The notes beneath the pieces are model-generated. The model was given only the letters and a program-made list of their open reading frames with translations. It was not told where the DNA came from and did no database searches. From Pelargonium nanum (lineage: Eukaryota; Streptophyta; Magnoliopsida; Geraniales; Geraniaceae): a stretch of 31,360 nt of DNA. Shown piece by piece: positions 10,866 to 21,799 of the stretch. Position 1 is the stretch's first letter. Each line of letters opens with the position of its first letter. The position numbers and the translations under genes were made by a program. The DNA lies in the NCBI GenBank assembly GCA_036897485.1, contig JAYMTF010000704.1:1-31360 (forward strand), given 5' to 3'.

Positions 10866-12620
10866 CAAAGCCGCTACAAGCTGGCACTTTTGAACTTTCC
10901 TTATCAGTTGGGGGGGCTTTTCCATAAGGATACACAGAGTAACCAAGACAACCATAATAGAAAGAGACAAGAGGCCGACCCTCTTTAGAAGCTGGAATCT
11001 CACGTTGCAGACCAATGTACTCAGATCCTGAAATTGAACTCAAATATCAACCTGGCTCGAGAAATGATTACAACAAACACATCCAAATGAGCAAATACTA
11101 GTACAAAGCGAGCAATTAAGATAAAATCCGATCAGTAACCTTACCGAGCATATCATTCACAAATTAAAACAAATAGCAGGAAACATAATGATTCCCAATA
11201 ACACATTTACTCTGGTGGATGTCAAGACAATGCCGATTTTATCTTAAGTCTACAATTTTCCATTAAGTAATTTTTCCAAGAACTTAGTTGCTGTCTATGC
11301 GGTGAAAGTGAGTAGTTAGCTAAAAGAAATGACATTTTGATTAGAGTTAAAGTAATGAATCATATTCAAAGTGTTAGGCATCTAAGGTAAATGTTCAAAA
11401 CATTTTCAGACAAAACTAATGAGTAAAAAGCTTATTCTAACTATAAGCCGTTGGAAAAAGTATATCCCTCAACATATTTACTATATGATCATAAACTCCA
11501 TAATATGCCATCATATTTACACGCAACATGCCAAGGATGATAAAGTGAAATTCAAGATAAAAACGGCTCAAACAGGATTAAGAACTTTATATGGAAATGT
11601 GCAAGGCAACTCTGACTGAATAAGTAAGGAAGAGGACAAGTTCAACTTCAACTTAGCTGCTTGCAGCAAAAAGGCAAAAACAAGGCCATAAGGCAAGAAC
11701 AAACATTGAAGACTACCTTAACATTAGAAAACTCCGATAGATTTGAATGATCAGCTGGCCTAGTGTTGTTTGGATGAGCAACCTTCTTGAGTCAAATATG
11801 TGAAGAGCACTCAGTATATCACAACTTCTATAAGCCTATCAAAGTGAAAGATTCTTTTTTTTGAAGGGGAAAAGTGAAAGATTTATGAGGTGTAAAAAAA
11901 GAAGATCAAATGTTACAAAACAAAATATGCTAGCTCTTGAGTGGAAAATTATCAAAGTGTTCCAAAGGGTACAGCAGGAAATGAAAGGGCATAACCCAAG
12001 AAGGTGAGAGGAAACTTTAAGCTAGGCCTTATAAGTTATAACTAGCAATTTCAATCAACCAAAGTTGACACCCAAGTTCTTTTTTTTTTTTTTAAAGGGC
12101 ACAAAAATTCGTAATTTCAAGAGACCAAATAGATTGCCAAAATCTTCGAAAAATGGACTCTACTGTGCAAAGGTATCAACTTTCTGTCAAATTGAGGAAG
12201 GAACGATCGAACCCATTAAAGGAAACCATGGAAATAAACCAAATTAACTAATACAAAAAGAAAAGAAATTGCACAAACATCAAACCATCATCAAAACAAA
12301 TCATGTAATTCAAAAATGCAGCCAACAAAACCCTTTGACACCAAAAAATGAAGAAGCTAAAGTGATGAGAGTTATAGTAACAGGCATTATGAGTGGTAAA
12401 ATTGAAGATTTAAGTGAATTCAGGAAGAAAAGTGAAAGAAAGGGAAGAGACCTGAGGGTAGGGTTCGAGAGATGCCGAAACAGCGAGGGCAGCGACCTTT
12501 GGATTCGAGAAAAGAGCTGTGCATTGAAACCCCTTTGCATGATTTTGTAGATGAAGCTTGACTCTGTCTCTGGCTACGGTTTCGGCTTCCACCTCCACCA
12601 TTCTCTTTGCCACTCTCCAT
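9858..12620 (-). CDS. Conserved-looking plant protein of unknown function, 193 aa
   Basis: Five exons on the minus strand: 12620-12452, 11027-10864, 10585-10519, 10126-10057 and 9969-9858. All joins keep frame. The N-terminus (MESGKENGGGG) is Ser/Arg/Lys-rich and low in complexity. Exon 2 is the most protein-like part, with GSEYIGLQREIP, VSFYYGCLGYSVYPYGKAPP and KVPACSGFE. Exon 3 carries FLAEWRAPAPG. The C-terminus, GLVASGVARNMQRVGNYVKQ, looks like a short amphipathic helix followed by an acidic/basic tail. There is no signal peptide, membrane span or catalytic motif I recognise. Splice-compatible frames and even codon use argue that it is real, and I believe similar unnamed proteins exist in other plants, but I do not know a function. 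Two oddities: the fourth intron begins with GC rather than GT, and the second intron's donor is fused to a CT microsatellite. Intron 1 is long, about 1.4 kb. Confidence 0.8.
9970..10056 (-). other. GC-AG intron 4 of the unnamed gene
   Basis: On the minus strand, exon 4 ends ...TTTACCAG and the intron begins GCAAGC, with acceptor ATGCAG before GTTTAAAAGG. AG|GCAAG is the known consensus for the minor GC-AG class, which compensates with strong pairing elsewhere. No GT near this point preserves the reading frame into the last exon. Confidence 0.75.
10832..10862. repeat. (AG)n microsatellite abutting a splice donor
   Basis: About 15 AG units. On the gene strand (minus) it reads CT repeats starting at the second base of the donor of intron 2 in the unnamed gene (GAG|GTCTCTCTC). 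Length variation here would change the sequence right behind the 5' splice site. Confidence 0.9.
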
Positions 12621-13620
12621 GCTTTCCGTTTGCTCTGCTCACTCTCAACACAAAGAGGCGTTCCTTTCTATAGTCTCAACTCTCAACAACTTACGTTATA
12701 CACCGTAGTGTTTTACTTGGATACTCGGGTCGGGTTACTAAAAAGAAAATGCGAATAAAACAAACAAAATGAATTTGGATTATCCGTCGGGGTGTTCATG
12801 AACGGTTTATCGGTTTGTATCTTATATAAGTCGATCTGACTCGTCTTTCCGGGTTGAAATTTGTCAACTCATGACCCGGCCATTTAAGAGAGAAACAAAA
12901 TACGGGTTAATAAGTAGTGGTTTCGAATAAGGCTGTGACTTAATCCGTCCTTGTCCTTGATTAAATCATAAAATCTAAATCGAAGCTAGTATAAATTTTC
13001 ATTTTTTATCAATTGAATTTAATCAATTAGATAGTTTTAGAGTTGAATTTGTATTTTATATTATATAATTAAATGATATAATATTGTAACTTTACAAAAA
13101 AAATAATATAAGTAATTAAACGTTATCATATGCTGGTCGCGTGAGTTGTTTAATACAATAGGACTGTCATATTAGCAAATTTTACGTCGGATAAGTTCGT
13201 GAACTGTTATAAGTTAACAAAAGTTTTGAAAACAAATTGAGTCGGTATAAAAAGTCTATGATTGAATCGAACATTTTACCAATTTTAGCACATCCCACAT
13301 TTTTCAACTACTTCAACTACTCGTGTGTTTCTGTGCTGCGTATTAGATATTTAACCCCACATTTAATCCAAATCTACTTCAATGTAATCTCCAAATAAAA
13401 CAGGAAAAAATAAAAATGAAAAACGGTGCCTTTGATCCACGATTATAACAAAAACAAACAAGCCCAACCGCGCGTTACCTTCCAATTCCATCCCAAATTT
13501 CCATCGCGAGAAGCAGTCAGATCAGACATTGCCGGAGTGCAATCGGAACTGCAATTCTCTGAAATCGAAGCTGTCTTCTCTTCCCGATCACTCAATTATC
13601 TGTTCTCCGATTTCACGGCC
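12621..13620. other. Divergent intergenic region of about 1 kb
   Basis: It separates the start codons of the unnamed gene (minus) and the DUF726 gene (plus), so both promoters should lie here. It is AT-rich from about 12950 to 13400. The open frame 13426-13620 is in frame with the downstream hydrolase start and is discussed in the findings. I see no clear TATA pair or repeat. Confidence 0.6.
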
Positions 13621-16600
13621 ATGGCTTCGGTGTCGTTTCTGGCTTCCACCCAGAGGTACGCGGTCGGCGCATTATTCGCGGTGGCGCTTCACCAGGCCCA
13701 GACCTACCAAACCCGTCCTTTAGGCTATTGCCCCGACGAGGAACCTGAGCGAACCAGTACTGGCAGTAGCAGTAGCGACTCCGTCTCCGACGACCCCGAG
13801 CTCTGGGCTCACCAGAACTCCGGCCTCCTCCGTCCTGTTTTCAAGTACGATCGTCTAATTTTCCTATTAGGTTTTTTTTTTTTTTTTTTTATTTTTTTTT
13901 TTTTATCGATTCAACTAGTAATACACGGTGATCACTTAGTATTGGAATTTTGTGGGGATTGCTTTAACTTTATCGATTGAATTGTGTTGTGAATAGAGCT
14001 CTAGATATTGAGGATACTGCGTGGGTTGGACTTGAAGAGACTGCCGCTTCTTGTCCTGCTAAACATCATGTTGGAGCTGTAAGTTGTTTCATTTCTAGCC
14101 ATTTTCTTTGAATTGTAAAGTTTTTTCTTCCCTAAATTGCAATGCCTCTCGTTTTCACTTAATGCAGTAATGGAAAATGGATAGATATACTTTTCATATT
14201 GAGGTCATAGAACATAAGGTCGAAACATATGAAGGTAATGAGCAACGCTTGCATCTATATGTTGAAATGTATATAGGTATCTATCGTGTCGTGTGTGCGT
14301 GTGTCTACGTATATACATATAGAAGTAGTTGATCACTCTCGAAACATGGACTAGCTTGATTACTACAATTTCTGGGCAACTTGCTTCTCATGGTGTTATT
14401 GTACGCGAAAGCTTATATTATCGTTTTTCAAAAGTTATAATAGGGTTGTAGCTATTTTTGCTGCAATTTTATTTTGTTTACATAGTTTGTTCTTTGACAG
14501 CTCATTGGAGATGCTTGCATCTATACTTACTACTTCTGATGTCCTTTTTTGTTGTTATTGATTAATAAAGCTATTATCTGTCTTGTCATAGTTCTTGAGG
14601 ATACTGTCTGAAGAAAAGGGTGATAGTTCAGCGCTTGAACTTGCTTTGTCGAACGCTATTGAGACTATAGTAGAGGGTATGGAAAAGAAAATTGAATCTT
14701 CTGACAAAAAGGAGAAACACCGTAAATATGAAAATGAATGTCGGGAAAAATGTGCTGCTGCTAAGGTGCATGCAAGTATCGAAGAAGGAGAAGAGCGCTC
14801 GAAAATTATGGAGGATGAATATGAGGATGCTTCTGGAAGTAAACTTTATGAGATATCTGTTGATGGGGTAATTGTGCAATCAACTATTGGTGATAGTAAT
14901 GCGTCTGAGAATAGAGATCACCCGCGCGAGTCTAGATGTAAAGTTGACGAGAAACCTGTTGAGGAAGTAACAATGCTCAGTTATCATAGGAAAGTGACTG
15001 TTCTTTATGAACTTCTTACTGCTTGCCTAGCTGATACAGATGAAGATGACAAAAAACCTGAAGATAAAAAAAAAGATAAAAAAAAAGACAAAAAGAAAGA
15101 TAACAAAAAATCTGAAGATAGCAAGAAGTCTGAAGACAACAAAAAGTCTGAAGATAACAAAAAGTCTGCAGTACGAAGAAAAGGTTATGATGCTCGTCAT
15201 CGTGTGGCTCTGCGATTGCTAGCAACTTGGCTTGATATCAAGTGGATGCATATGGTTTGTATACTCAAATTTTCACTACTTTTGAGTTAAATTTCAAGCT
15301 CTTAGATTTATTATCATCTCTTGTCCCCGTACTTTGTTGCTTATACGATTGGTAATACGACTGTTAAGGGTCACAAATGTAGATAATAAAAAAATGTCAT
15401 TTAAGGTAGGTGATAGATATGAAAAAGTTTATGCACTCGAGCTCATCATCTTTGCACAAAAATCAGGTTTCTTTTAGCATCAGACATACCTTCAAAAGAA
15501 AACACGGAAAAACTAGAAAGATTACTATATTGGTAGTGTCAATCTCCATTTGGCATGCTCTTATTTTTCCTTGCAGTTCAATCATTACGGAATATCTGTA
15601 GACCTTTCTGTGGCTCTTGATCTCTAAGATTATGACTCACATGCTCGGGTTTTTTTTGTTAAATAATTTGGATGCTCATTGCTTGTTTTTGTGTTTTATC
15701 AATATACATTGCTTTACTTAAGGGATATGTGGCATGGGATAAACCAAAGAGTTTATTTTGGATATTGAAATGAAGTTCTATCATTGTCAGATATATCTAA
15801 CAAAGAAAAAATAGTTCTGCTGCAAATTTTGAGTAATTTCTTCAACTTTAGTTTTTGAAATACGGGGAGTTAATTTCTCCCAGTTAGATTCTTATATCTG
15901 CATCTCCACTCAAGGAAGGTATCCATTAGCTCCAGTTCTTTCAAACCTTTGTGCGTTATGCAATGTAGCATATTGTCTGGACTAATAAGAATTTAGTTGT
16001 ACCCCACCTTATGACATTGTCCCATGAATGGAAACCTTTGTTTGTAGGAAGCAATTGAGACGATGGTTGCATGCTCTGCAATGGCTGTAGCAAAAAAAGA
16101 AGAGCCGAAGAAAGAAACATCTGGCTCATCAGAAGGCAAATGGTCTAAGTGGAAGCGTGGTGGTATTATTGGTGCAGCTGCAATAACTGGAGGAACCTTG
16201 ATGGCCATTACTGGTGGTAGGGAGCCTTTAAAATGTTTTCACCAAATTTAGTGACATCATTTTCCCATTGGATTGGAGACACTTTTCTCATGGATTTGAT
16301 GGTTATCGCCATTCAGTTTACATTTCCAATGTTTCTCAGGGTTAGCTGCCCCAGCTATTGCTGCTGGATTTGGTGCTCTAGCTCCAACATTGGGTACTAT
16401 AATCCCTGTAATTGGAGCAAGTGGGTTTGCTGCAGCTGCAAGTATTACAGGGACAGTAGCTGGTTCTGTTGCTGTAGCTGCGTCTTTTGGAGGTGAGTAA
16501 TTGGTTTCTTTGGGCTTCATTGCTTCAATTGAGAATCTCATCACCCTAACTCTCAATATATTCTTCATAACTTCAAGACGTCTTTGACGTGTTCACCGCC

Positions 16601-19600
16601 CGTCATGGACTGGTTATGCTAATGATGTTAAAATGTTTATTTATAAACATGGCTCCTCCTCAGGGAGTTTATGCTGCTCAAATGACAATCATTTTAATGG
16701 ATGCGTTATGTTTTTCTTGATTGAGCTCTTAGTATGTTCTATACAGCTAATCATACTTTTTCTTAAACAAAATCTGCTGTCCGTGGGTAGTCGCAACAAA
16801 TAAGATAGACTGCAGATTTGATATACCACCACCACCACAAAATTTAGTGTACTTGTTTTGATGAATGCGGTGGATTTAACTTTTAAGCCTTCTTACCAGA
16901 AAAAGAAGAAGAAATGATCGTATTGGTGTCCCGCATCAATTGGGTGTGAGTTTTAACTCATGTTTTTCTTATTTCTTTAAAGCAGCCCAAATTTGAGTAA
17001 TGCTATATCATGAACAAGTCCTTGTAACGTAATAAGCTAAACCCTCCTCTCATTCATATGTTTTTTTTTCTTCTTCCTGGTTTACATAGATCACGTAAGA
17101 AATGATGTTATCTGATTGACCATAAATTTCAGTTTGCATAAATGATGATTCTCATGTTATAATGATCTGATTTATGTCTTTCATTGATCATTTATTTCAA
17201 CCTAGCTGCTGGAGCTGGACTTACAGGATCCAAAGTGGCTCGGAGAATTGGAAGTGTTGATGAATTCGAGTTCAAAGCTATTGGAGATAATCATAGCCAA
17301 GGCGTGAGTTATTTATTTATTTATTTATTTATTTATTATTATTATTATTATTATTTTTATTTTAATTATTTTTATTTTTATTTTTATTTTTTATTTTTAA
17401 TTTTTTTTATCCTTTTCTTGTTTTGAGTACATTTCATTCTTCCACTGGGAACACATTTAACCTGAATGAATTTTGAATTTTCTGTTTCACAACTTATCAT
17501 CTCTGTGTGTGTGATGAATTTGAACTCCAATGCTTGCTAAAATTCTTTTGTCAGCGGCTAGCAGTTGAGATCATGGTTTCAGGGCTTGTTTTTACTCTGG
17601 AGGATTTTGTAAAGCCTTGGGAAGGAGTAAACGACAATTTAGAAAGGTAAAAAATAAATATTAAATTGTTGATTCATGTTGGGAAATCTGATAAATATCA
17701 TATTTCCTATCCCATCATTACTAGGGTGATGCTTGAAAGTTTCCAGTTGTTGATATGTGGTCCTAAATACTCACATAATCAGAATTTTATTTTAACCTGC
17801 TTGAGGCTCCTTAGCACATTTTCTAGTTTATTAATTTGTCTTTTGTTAGTAGTGAACCTGCTAGAATAGCTTTCTATTCCACTGCTGGCAAGTAAAGATG
17901 TCTCGCATTTCAATTCAGTAGAGGCTGCATTTATTTTCACAATTGCTATGTATGTTGCCTTATTTGCTTTACTTGTTTTCAAGTAATCTATATTGTTGAA
18001 GATGAGTATATTTCACTTGATGAAAAATGATATAGGAGTACAATATGTATAGTAGTACTGATGGTTGCCTTTATTTTCACAGTTGCTGTGTGTATTGCCT
18101 TATTTGCTTTGCTTGTTTTCAGTAATCTATATTGTTGAAGATGAGTATATTTCACTTGATGAAAATTGATATCGAAGGAGTACAATATATATTGTAGTTC
18201 TGATGATCTAAACTAGGAAATGCTATCAATACTATTAAGTTAATACACAAATCAATTAAATCAACCACCCATAAATGGATGAGGTCAACTCTAATTTTAA
18301 CATTCTCCCTCAACATATAAATTAAATGTTCCAAGCTTGTTGCAAAAGAATTCGATCCGTGGACCTCTGAGGGATTTGGTGAGAATATCAGCTTTCTGAT
18401 CATTAGAGCTGACAGTGACATGGCCAGTGGTGATGCATCCAGACAGATTTTCCTCTTGGATAAAGTGGCGGCAACCAATCTGCTTCGTCGTCTCATGAAA
18501 CACTAGATTCAAAATAATATGAAGACAACCTGATTGTCGCATCATAACTCCATTTGAGTGACTTCAGTAGTTCAGTGAACTTTAGTTCTTGGAGTCTTTA
18601 TATTTTGTGCCTCTCCTTTCTCCATAAGCTATCACAGGATACCCGGAAAGTATCAAAGGATGGAAAGAGAGTTAAGAAACTGAATCAGGAGCTAAAATTT
18701 GCAAAAGTGAAATCAGTGTGATTGCCTTCTGTCTAATTTTTCATGGTAGGACTAAACATATAGAAACCGATTACAATAGGAAGAAGATGCTGTCTAGATG
18801 TATCACCATTGGCAATGCCAATTCCAGTGAACAACTAGCCGATATCTTCACCAAATCACTCAGGGGTCCTTACATTGACTTCCTTTGTAGCAAGCTTGGC
18901 AGTTGGCACATATGATTTATATGCTCCAACTTTAGGGAGAGTGTTGAAGATACATTTAGAACATAGTTTGTTATTATTTTTCTAACAGATCATAGTAGCC
19001 TATAAATATACCATGTTTTTCAATTGATGAAATTAATTCAGTTAATCAATAAATTATGTTGTACTCTTGCCTCAAAGTATTATAATGTATATTTATGAAT
19101 ATTATGTAATTGCTTACCATAATGAAATGTTCCTGTATTTTCCTTTCATTTTATAAGCTTTTTCTTGCAAATAAGGGGCTTATATGTAATTTTTTTTGGG
19201 AAACAAATTGATTGTATGAATTATTATTTTCTTATGACCCTAACAAATGTGTAGGTATGCATTACAGTGGGAATCAAAGCATCTTTTCGCAGTGAGCACT
19301 GCAATTCAGGATTGGCTTACTTCAAGTAATTGGTTTGATTTTCATGGATGCTACTATCTTATCTTTTAGTTGGTTAAGATGCTGAAATTGCCACAACTTA
19401 ATGTAGGGATTGCCATGGAGTTAATGAGGCAAGGCGCCATGTTAACTGTATTACGCACACTCTTATCAGCATTAGCTTGGCCGGCAACGCTACTTGCAGC
19501 TACTGATTTTATTGACAGCAATTGGACAATTGCTTTGGACAGGTTAGGGAAAATGGGAAGAATATTGCCTAGAACTATATAGGAGATGCATTGCATGATA

Positions 19601-21582
19601 TGTTGGGGCATGTACTCTTGCATACCACACCAGAGCGTTTAGATTGAAGTTCAAGAGCCAAAACTTTGCCTTATTTGTTAAGTTAGATCCTGTGGCTTGT
19701 TTTGATGAAATAATGCAGAAAATGGACAAAACCCTTCAATTGGCTACTTATTCACTGCTGAAAAAAGTCTGGGTCAGTTGAAAACTTGTTTTCAATCATG
19801 ACTTCTGGATGTAGTGTTGATGGAATTCAACTCTTGCCAACATTTTTCAGATTCTGTAAAACCAATAACCTTAGTATTATGCCTAAGAGTTCATAACCAG
19901 TTCTATGCGTTTTTTTTTTCATTTTCTAGATCAGATAAAGCAGGAAGGATTCTTGCTGAAGTCCTTCAGAAAGGGTTACAAGGATACAGGTATGTGATAA
20001 CTAACCTAAGAACATTATTATTCCTTTTTCCGAAATGCCTGAAATATCTGGAAAGACATCTTGACCAGATTCTACATATGGCTTTCTACATTTCAGGCCT
20101 GTGACACTCATAGGTTATTCACTTGGAGCAAGAGTGATACTCAAGTGCCTCGAGTGTTTGGCTGAAACTGAACATAGTGGTAACTACTACCATCACTCTT
20201 CATGGCTGTTTCTGAGTGCTTGGATAATTCTGATGCACTTCCACTTTATTGATTATTGGCAGCTGAACTCGTAGAAAGAGTTGTACTTCTTGGAGCACCA
20301 ACTTCGATTGGAGATGAGAACTGGGAAGCTGCTAGAAGGGTGAATGGATACATCCCTCCCTTGTTTTTTTTTCTTCTGATAATTTAAACGCATCTTCAAT
20401 CTTTTCAACTGTTCTGTGGAAATACGTCTTCACCACATGCTTATTATCTTCCATGAAGTCCTCCATAACTTTCTTGTACTCTGTAGATGGTGGCTGGAAG
20501 ATTTGTGAATGCTTACTCAACAACTGACTGGACACTCGGAGTTGCTTTCCGTGCAAGGTATGCATTATGATCTATGCGCTTGGAGATAAACTGATCTGGA
20601 AATCATTGGCAACAAAGTTGATATGAACTTGCTATCCTGATCCACTAGATTTCGTGATATGTGATCCTCTATTGGTTTGATAAGCTGTATCCACGTTAAA
20701 TGATGTGTGCTCAGGTTGGGATTGGCTGCCCAAATATAGTTTTCTAGCTTTTAGATTATGCACATATTGCATATAGATATGGCAATTTACTCAGGTCTAG
20801 TGGATCATAGCATTTCTTATTTGGATCAACAGTCAATGATACTTAATTTGTCCAAAATTTTGATGCTGTTTGTTCTGAAAACTTATTACTGTGTCAGGAG
20901 AGAAATGTTGATAATTTTTGTAATTGATTCAGGTGCCTTTTATTTTGTGTACATAGTGACTTGTTCTCAATTCTCTTCATATTTCTTATCATTTCCATAC
21001 TACCCATCCTCATCTCCCAACCTTAAACAGAAAAAAAAAAAAAGGGAGGAAAAACAAAAAACAAGAGTGAACTAGAATTCTGCTCCCCGCAATTTCAATA
21101 TCCGAGATTGAATATTTAGAATGTGGTATTTGGTATGGGTAGAATGTTCACAGTGTGTAAGTTGTTATTTTTATTTGTTTCAAATTCAAAATGCAAAATG
21201 TTGACTGAAGTTGCTTGTTGAATCATATAGAGCCAGTACTAGAAAGTCGTTATTAGCCTAACAATTATTGTTTCGATCAGTTTACTCAGCAAAGGATTAG
21301 CCGGAATTCAACCCATTGATGTTCCGGGAATAGAGAATGTAAGTTTCCTCTCTTCTCTAATCGTCATTGAATCATTTCATTTTCTATGCTTTATTTTAAG
21401 TTTGAGCTTTGCATCAAATGACAAATTAGGCATTTTGTAACTAAGTGGTTAATTATTTTTGTGGTTTGCAGGTAGATGTGACGGATTTGGTTGAAGGCCA
21501 CGCTTCGTACTTGTGGTCTACAAAGAAGATTCTTGAACGGCTTGAACTAGATACCTACTATCCTGTTTACAAGAAAGACTAA
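13621..21582 (+). CDS. DUF726 / TMCO4-like membrane-associated alpha/beta hydrolase
   Basis: Fifteen exons: 13621-13844, 13997-14078, 14592-15254, 16048-16216, 16340-16492, 17206-17303, 17555-17646, 19255-19325, 19407-19542, 19930-19989, 20097-20179, 20263-20339, 20487-20557, 21281-21338, 21472-21582. All joins are GT-AG and in frame, giving 715 aa. Exon 3 encodes an acidic/basic coiled region with a Lys-Ser-Glu-Asp repeat (about 256-293). A Gly/Ala-rich membrane-spanning block follows (about 360-445, from GGIIGAAAITGG to GAAGAGLTG). The C-terminal half is the hydrolase fold, with nucleophile motif GYSLGA (Ser591) after a beta strand (PVTLI). Plausible Asp650 (STTDW) and His689 (VEGH) complete a triad. 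The family includes human TMCO4 and yeast Mil1 (YFL034W), and plants have one or two close homologues. The substrate is unknown; a lipid or ester is possible but unproven. The ATG at 13621 sits in a good context (CCATGG). Intron 7 (1.6 kb) contains copia debris. Confidence 0.93.
13870..13905. repeat. Poly-T tract in hydrolase intron 1
   Basis: Two long T runs separated by a single A lie 25 bases behind the first donor site. They are length-variable in principle and have no coding role. Confidence 0.8.
15046..15170 (+). repeat. Coding minisatellite (K/S/E/D repeat) in hydrolase exon 3
   Basis: A run of GAT-AAA-type codons encodes alternating KKD/KKS/ED blocks. At its 3' end there are three in-frame 18-bp units at 15108-15125, 15126-15143 and 15144-15161, plus a half unit to 15170, each encoding KSED(S/N)K. 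The units differ by a few silent or N/S changes. Because the units are multiples of three, copy number can change without breaking the frame. Confidence 0.9.
17308..17400. repeat. (ATTT)n / (ATT)n microsatellite in hydrolase intron 6
   Basis: About seven ATTT-type units are followed by about eight ATT units and then irregular T/A runs. The tract starts within ten bases of the donor after exon 6 (GGC|GTGAGT). Confidence 0.9.
17926..18203 (+). repeat. Tandem duplication of about 140 bp in hydrolase intron 7
   Basis: Two adjacent direct copies, about 17926-18060 and 18062-18203. Both share TTTATTTTCACA, GCCTTATTTGCTTT, AGTAATCTATATTGTTGAAG, ATGAGTATATTTCACTTGAT and GGAGTACAATAT in order, with scattered substitutions and small indels. 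The second copy abuts a copia remnant on its right. Confidence 0.85.
18204..18545 (-). mobile_element. Ty1-copia 3' remnant: RNase H tail, PPT and partial LTR (minus strand)
   Basis: Read on the minus strand, the frame ending near 18297 gives the end of a copia RNase H domain: FHETTKQIGCRHFIQEENLS, SSNDQKADILTKSLRGPRIE and FFCNKLGTFNLY. A purine-rich tract (GAGGGAGAA) follows. Then TGTTAAAATTAGAG from 18302 downward is the expected LTR start. The LTR is only about 100 bases and breaks off at the tandem repeat. No other part of a polyprotein is present, so this is dead debris. Confidence 0.8.
18638..18721 (+). other. Exon-like fragment in hydrolase intron 7
   Basis: After a pyrimidine-rich stretch ending in CACAG, 27 codons encode DTRKVSKDGKRVKKLNQELK and a short Lys-rich tail before TGA. 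The sequence is lysine-rich and helix-like, as in a coiled coil. In the phase needed by the hydrolase (2) it would hit a stop, so it is not a normal exon of this gene. It sits directly between the two copia remnants and may be a captured gene piece or chance. Confidence 0.3.
18718..19074 (+). mobile_element. Ty1-copia 3' remnant: RNase H tail, PPT and LTR-like sequence (plus strand)
   Basis: The frame 18718-18915 encodes FHGRTKHIETDYNRKKMLS, SSEQLADIFTKSLRGPYID and FLCSKLGSW, the end of a copia RNase H domain. The purine tract TTTAGGGAGAG and then TGTTGAAGATACATT from 18942 mark an LTR start. The LTR-like part contains TATAAATA and AATAAA and may end near 19074 at CTCA; that end is uncertain. 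It lies in the opposite orientation to the remnant at 18204-18545. Confidence 0.78.
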
Positions 21583-21765
21583 CCAGAAAAACAGTTCTCT
21601 CAAATTCAAGTCCTTCCATTTATCAGTACAAGTTTTGGTTAGTGCTTGACGTATCCATTTGGCACCATTTTTTGTAGCTTTGCTTTGTTGATTGCTTTTT
21701 CTCAGGTCTATACTATATGGTAGAGGCAAGACAGGGCCTTGTCCTGTCCAAAAGTTTGTAAAGAG

Positions 21766-21775
21766 AATAAATAAA
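21766..21775 (+). terminator. Possible poly(A) signal of the hydrolase gene
   Basis: Overlapping AATAAATAAA about 185 bases after the stop codon, in an A-rich context. This is consistent with a normal plant 3' UTR. Confidence 0.45.
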
Positions 21776-21799
21776 AAACAAAACTTGAATAAAGAAATA

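Noticed and set aside
10677..11015. Alternative frame in exon 2 of the unnamed gene (hydrophobic peptide with a Ser-Leu run)
   Set aside because: Only the other frame joins in phase with exons 1, 3, 4 and 5. The Ser-Leu run is just the microsatellite translated.
15016..15225. Minus-strand Cys/Leu/Phe repeat protein
   Set aside because: Antisense reading of the lysine-acidic coding minisatellite.
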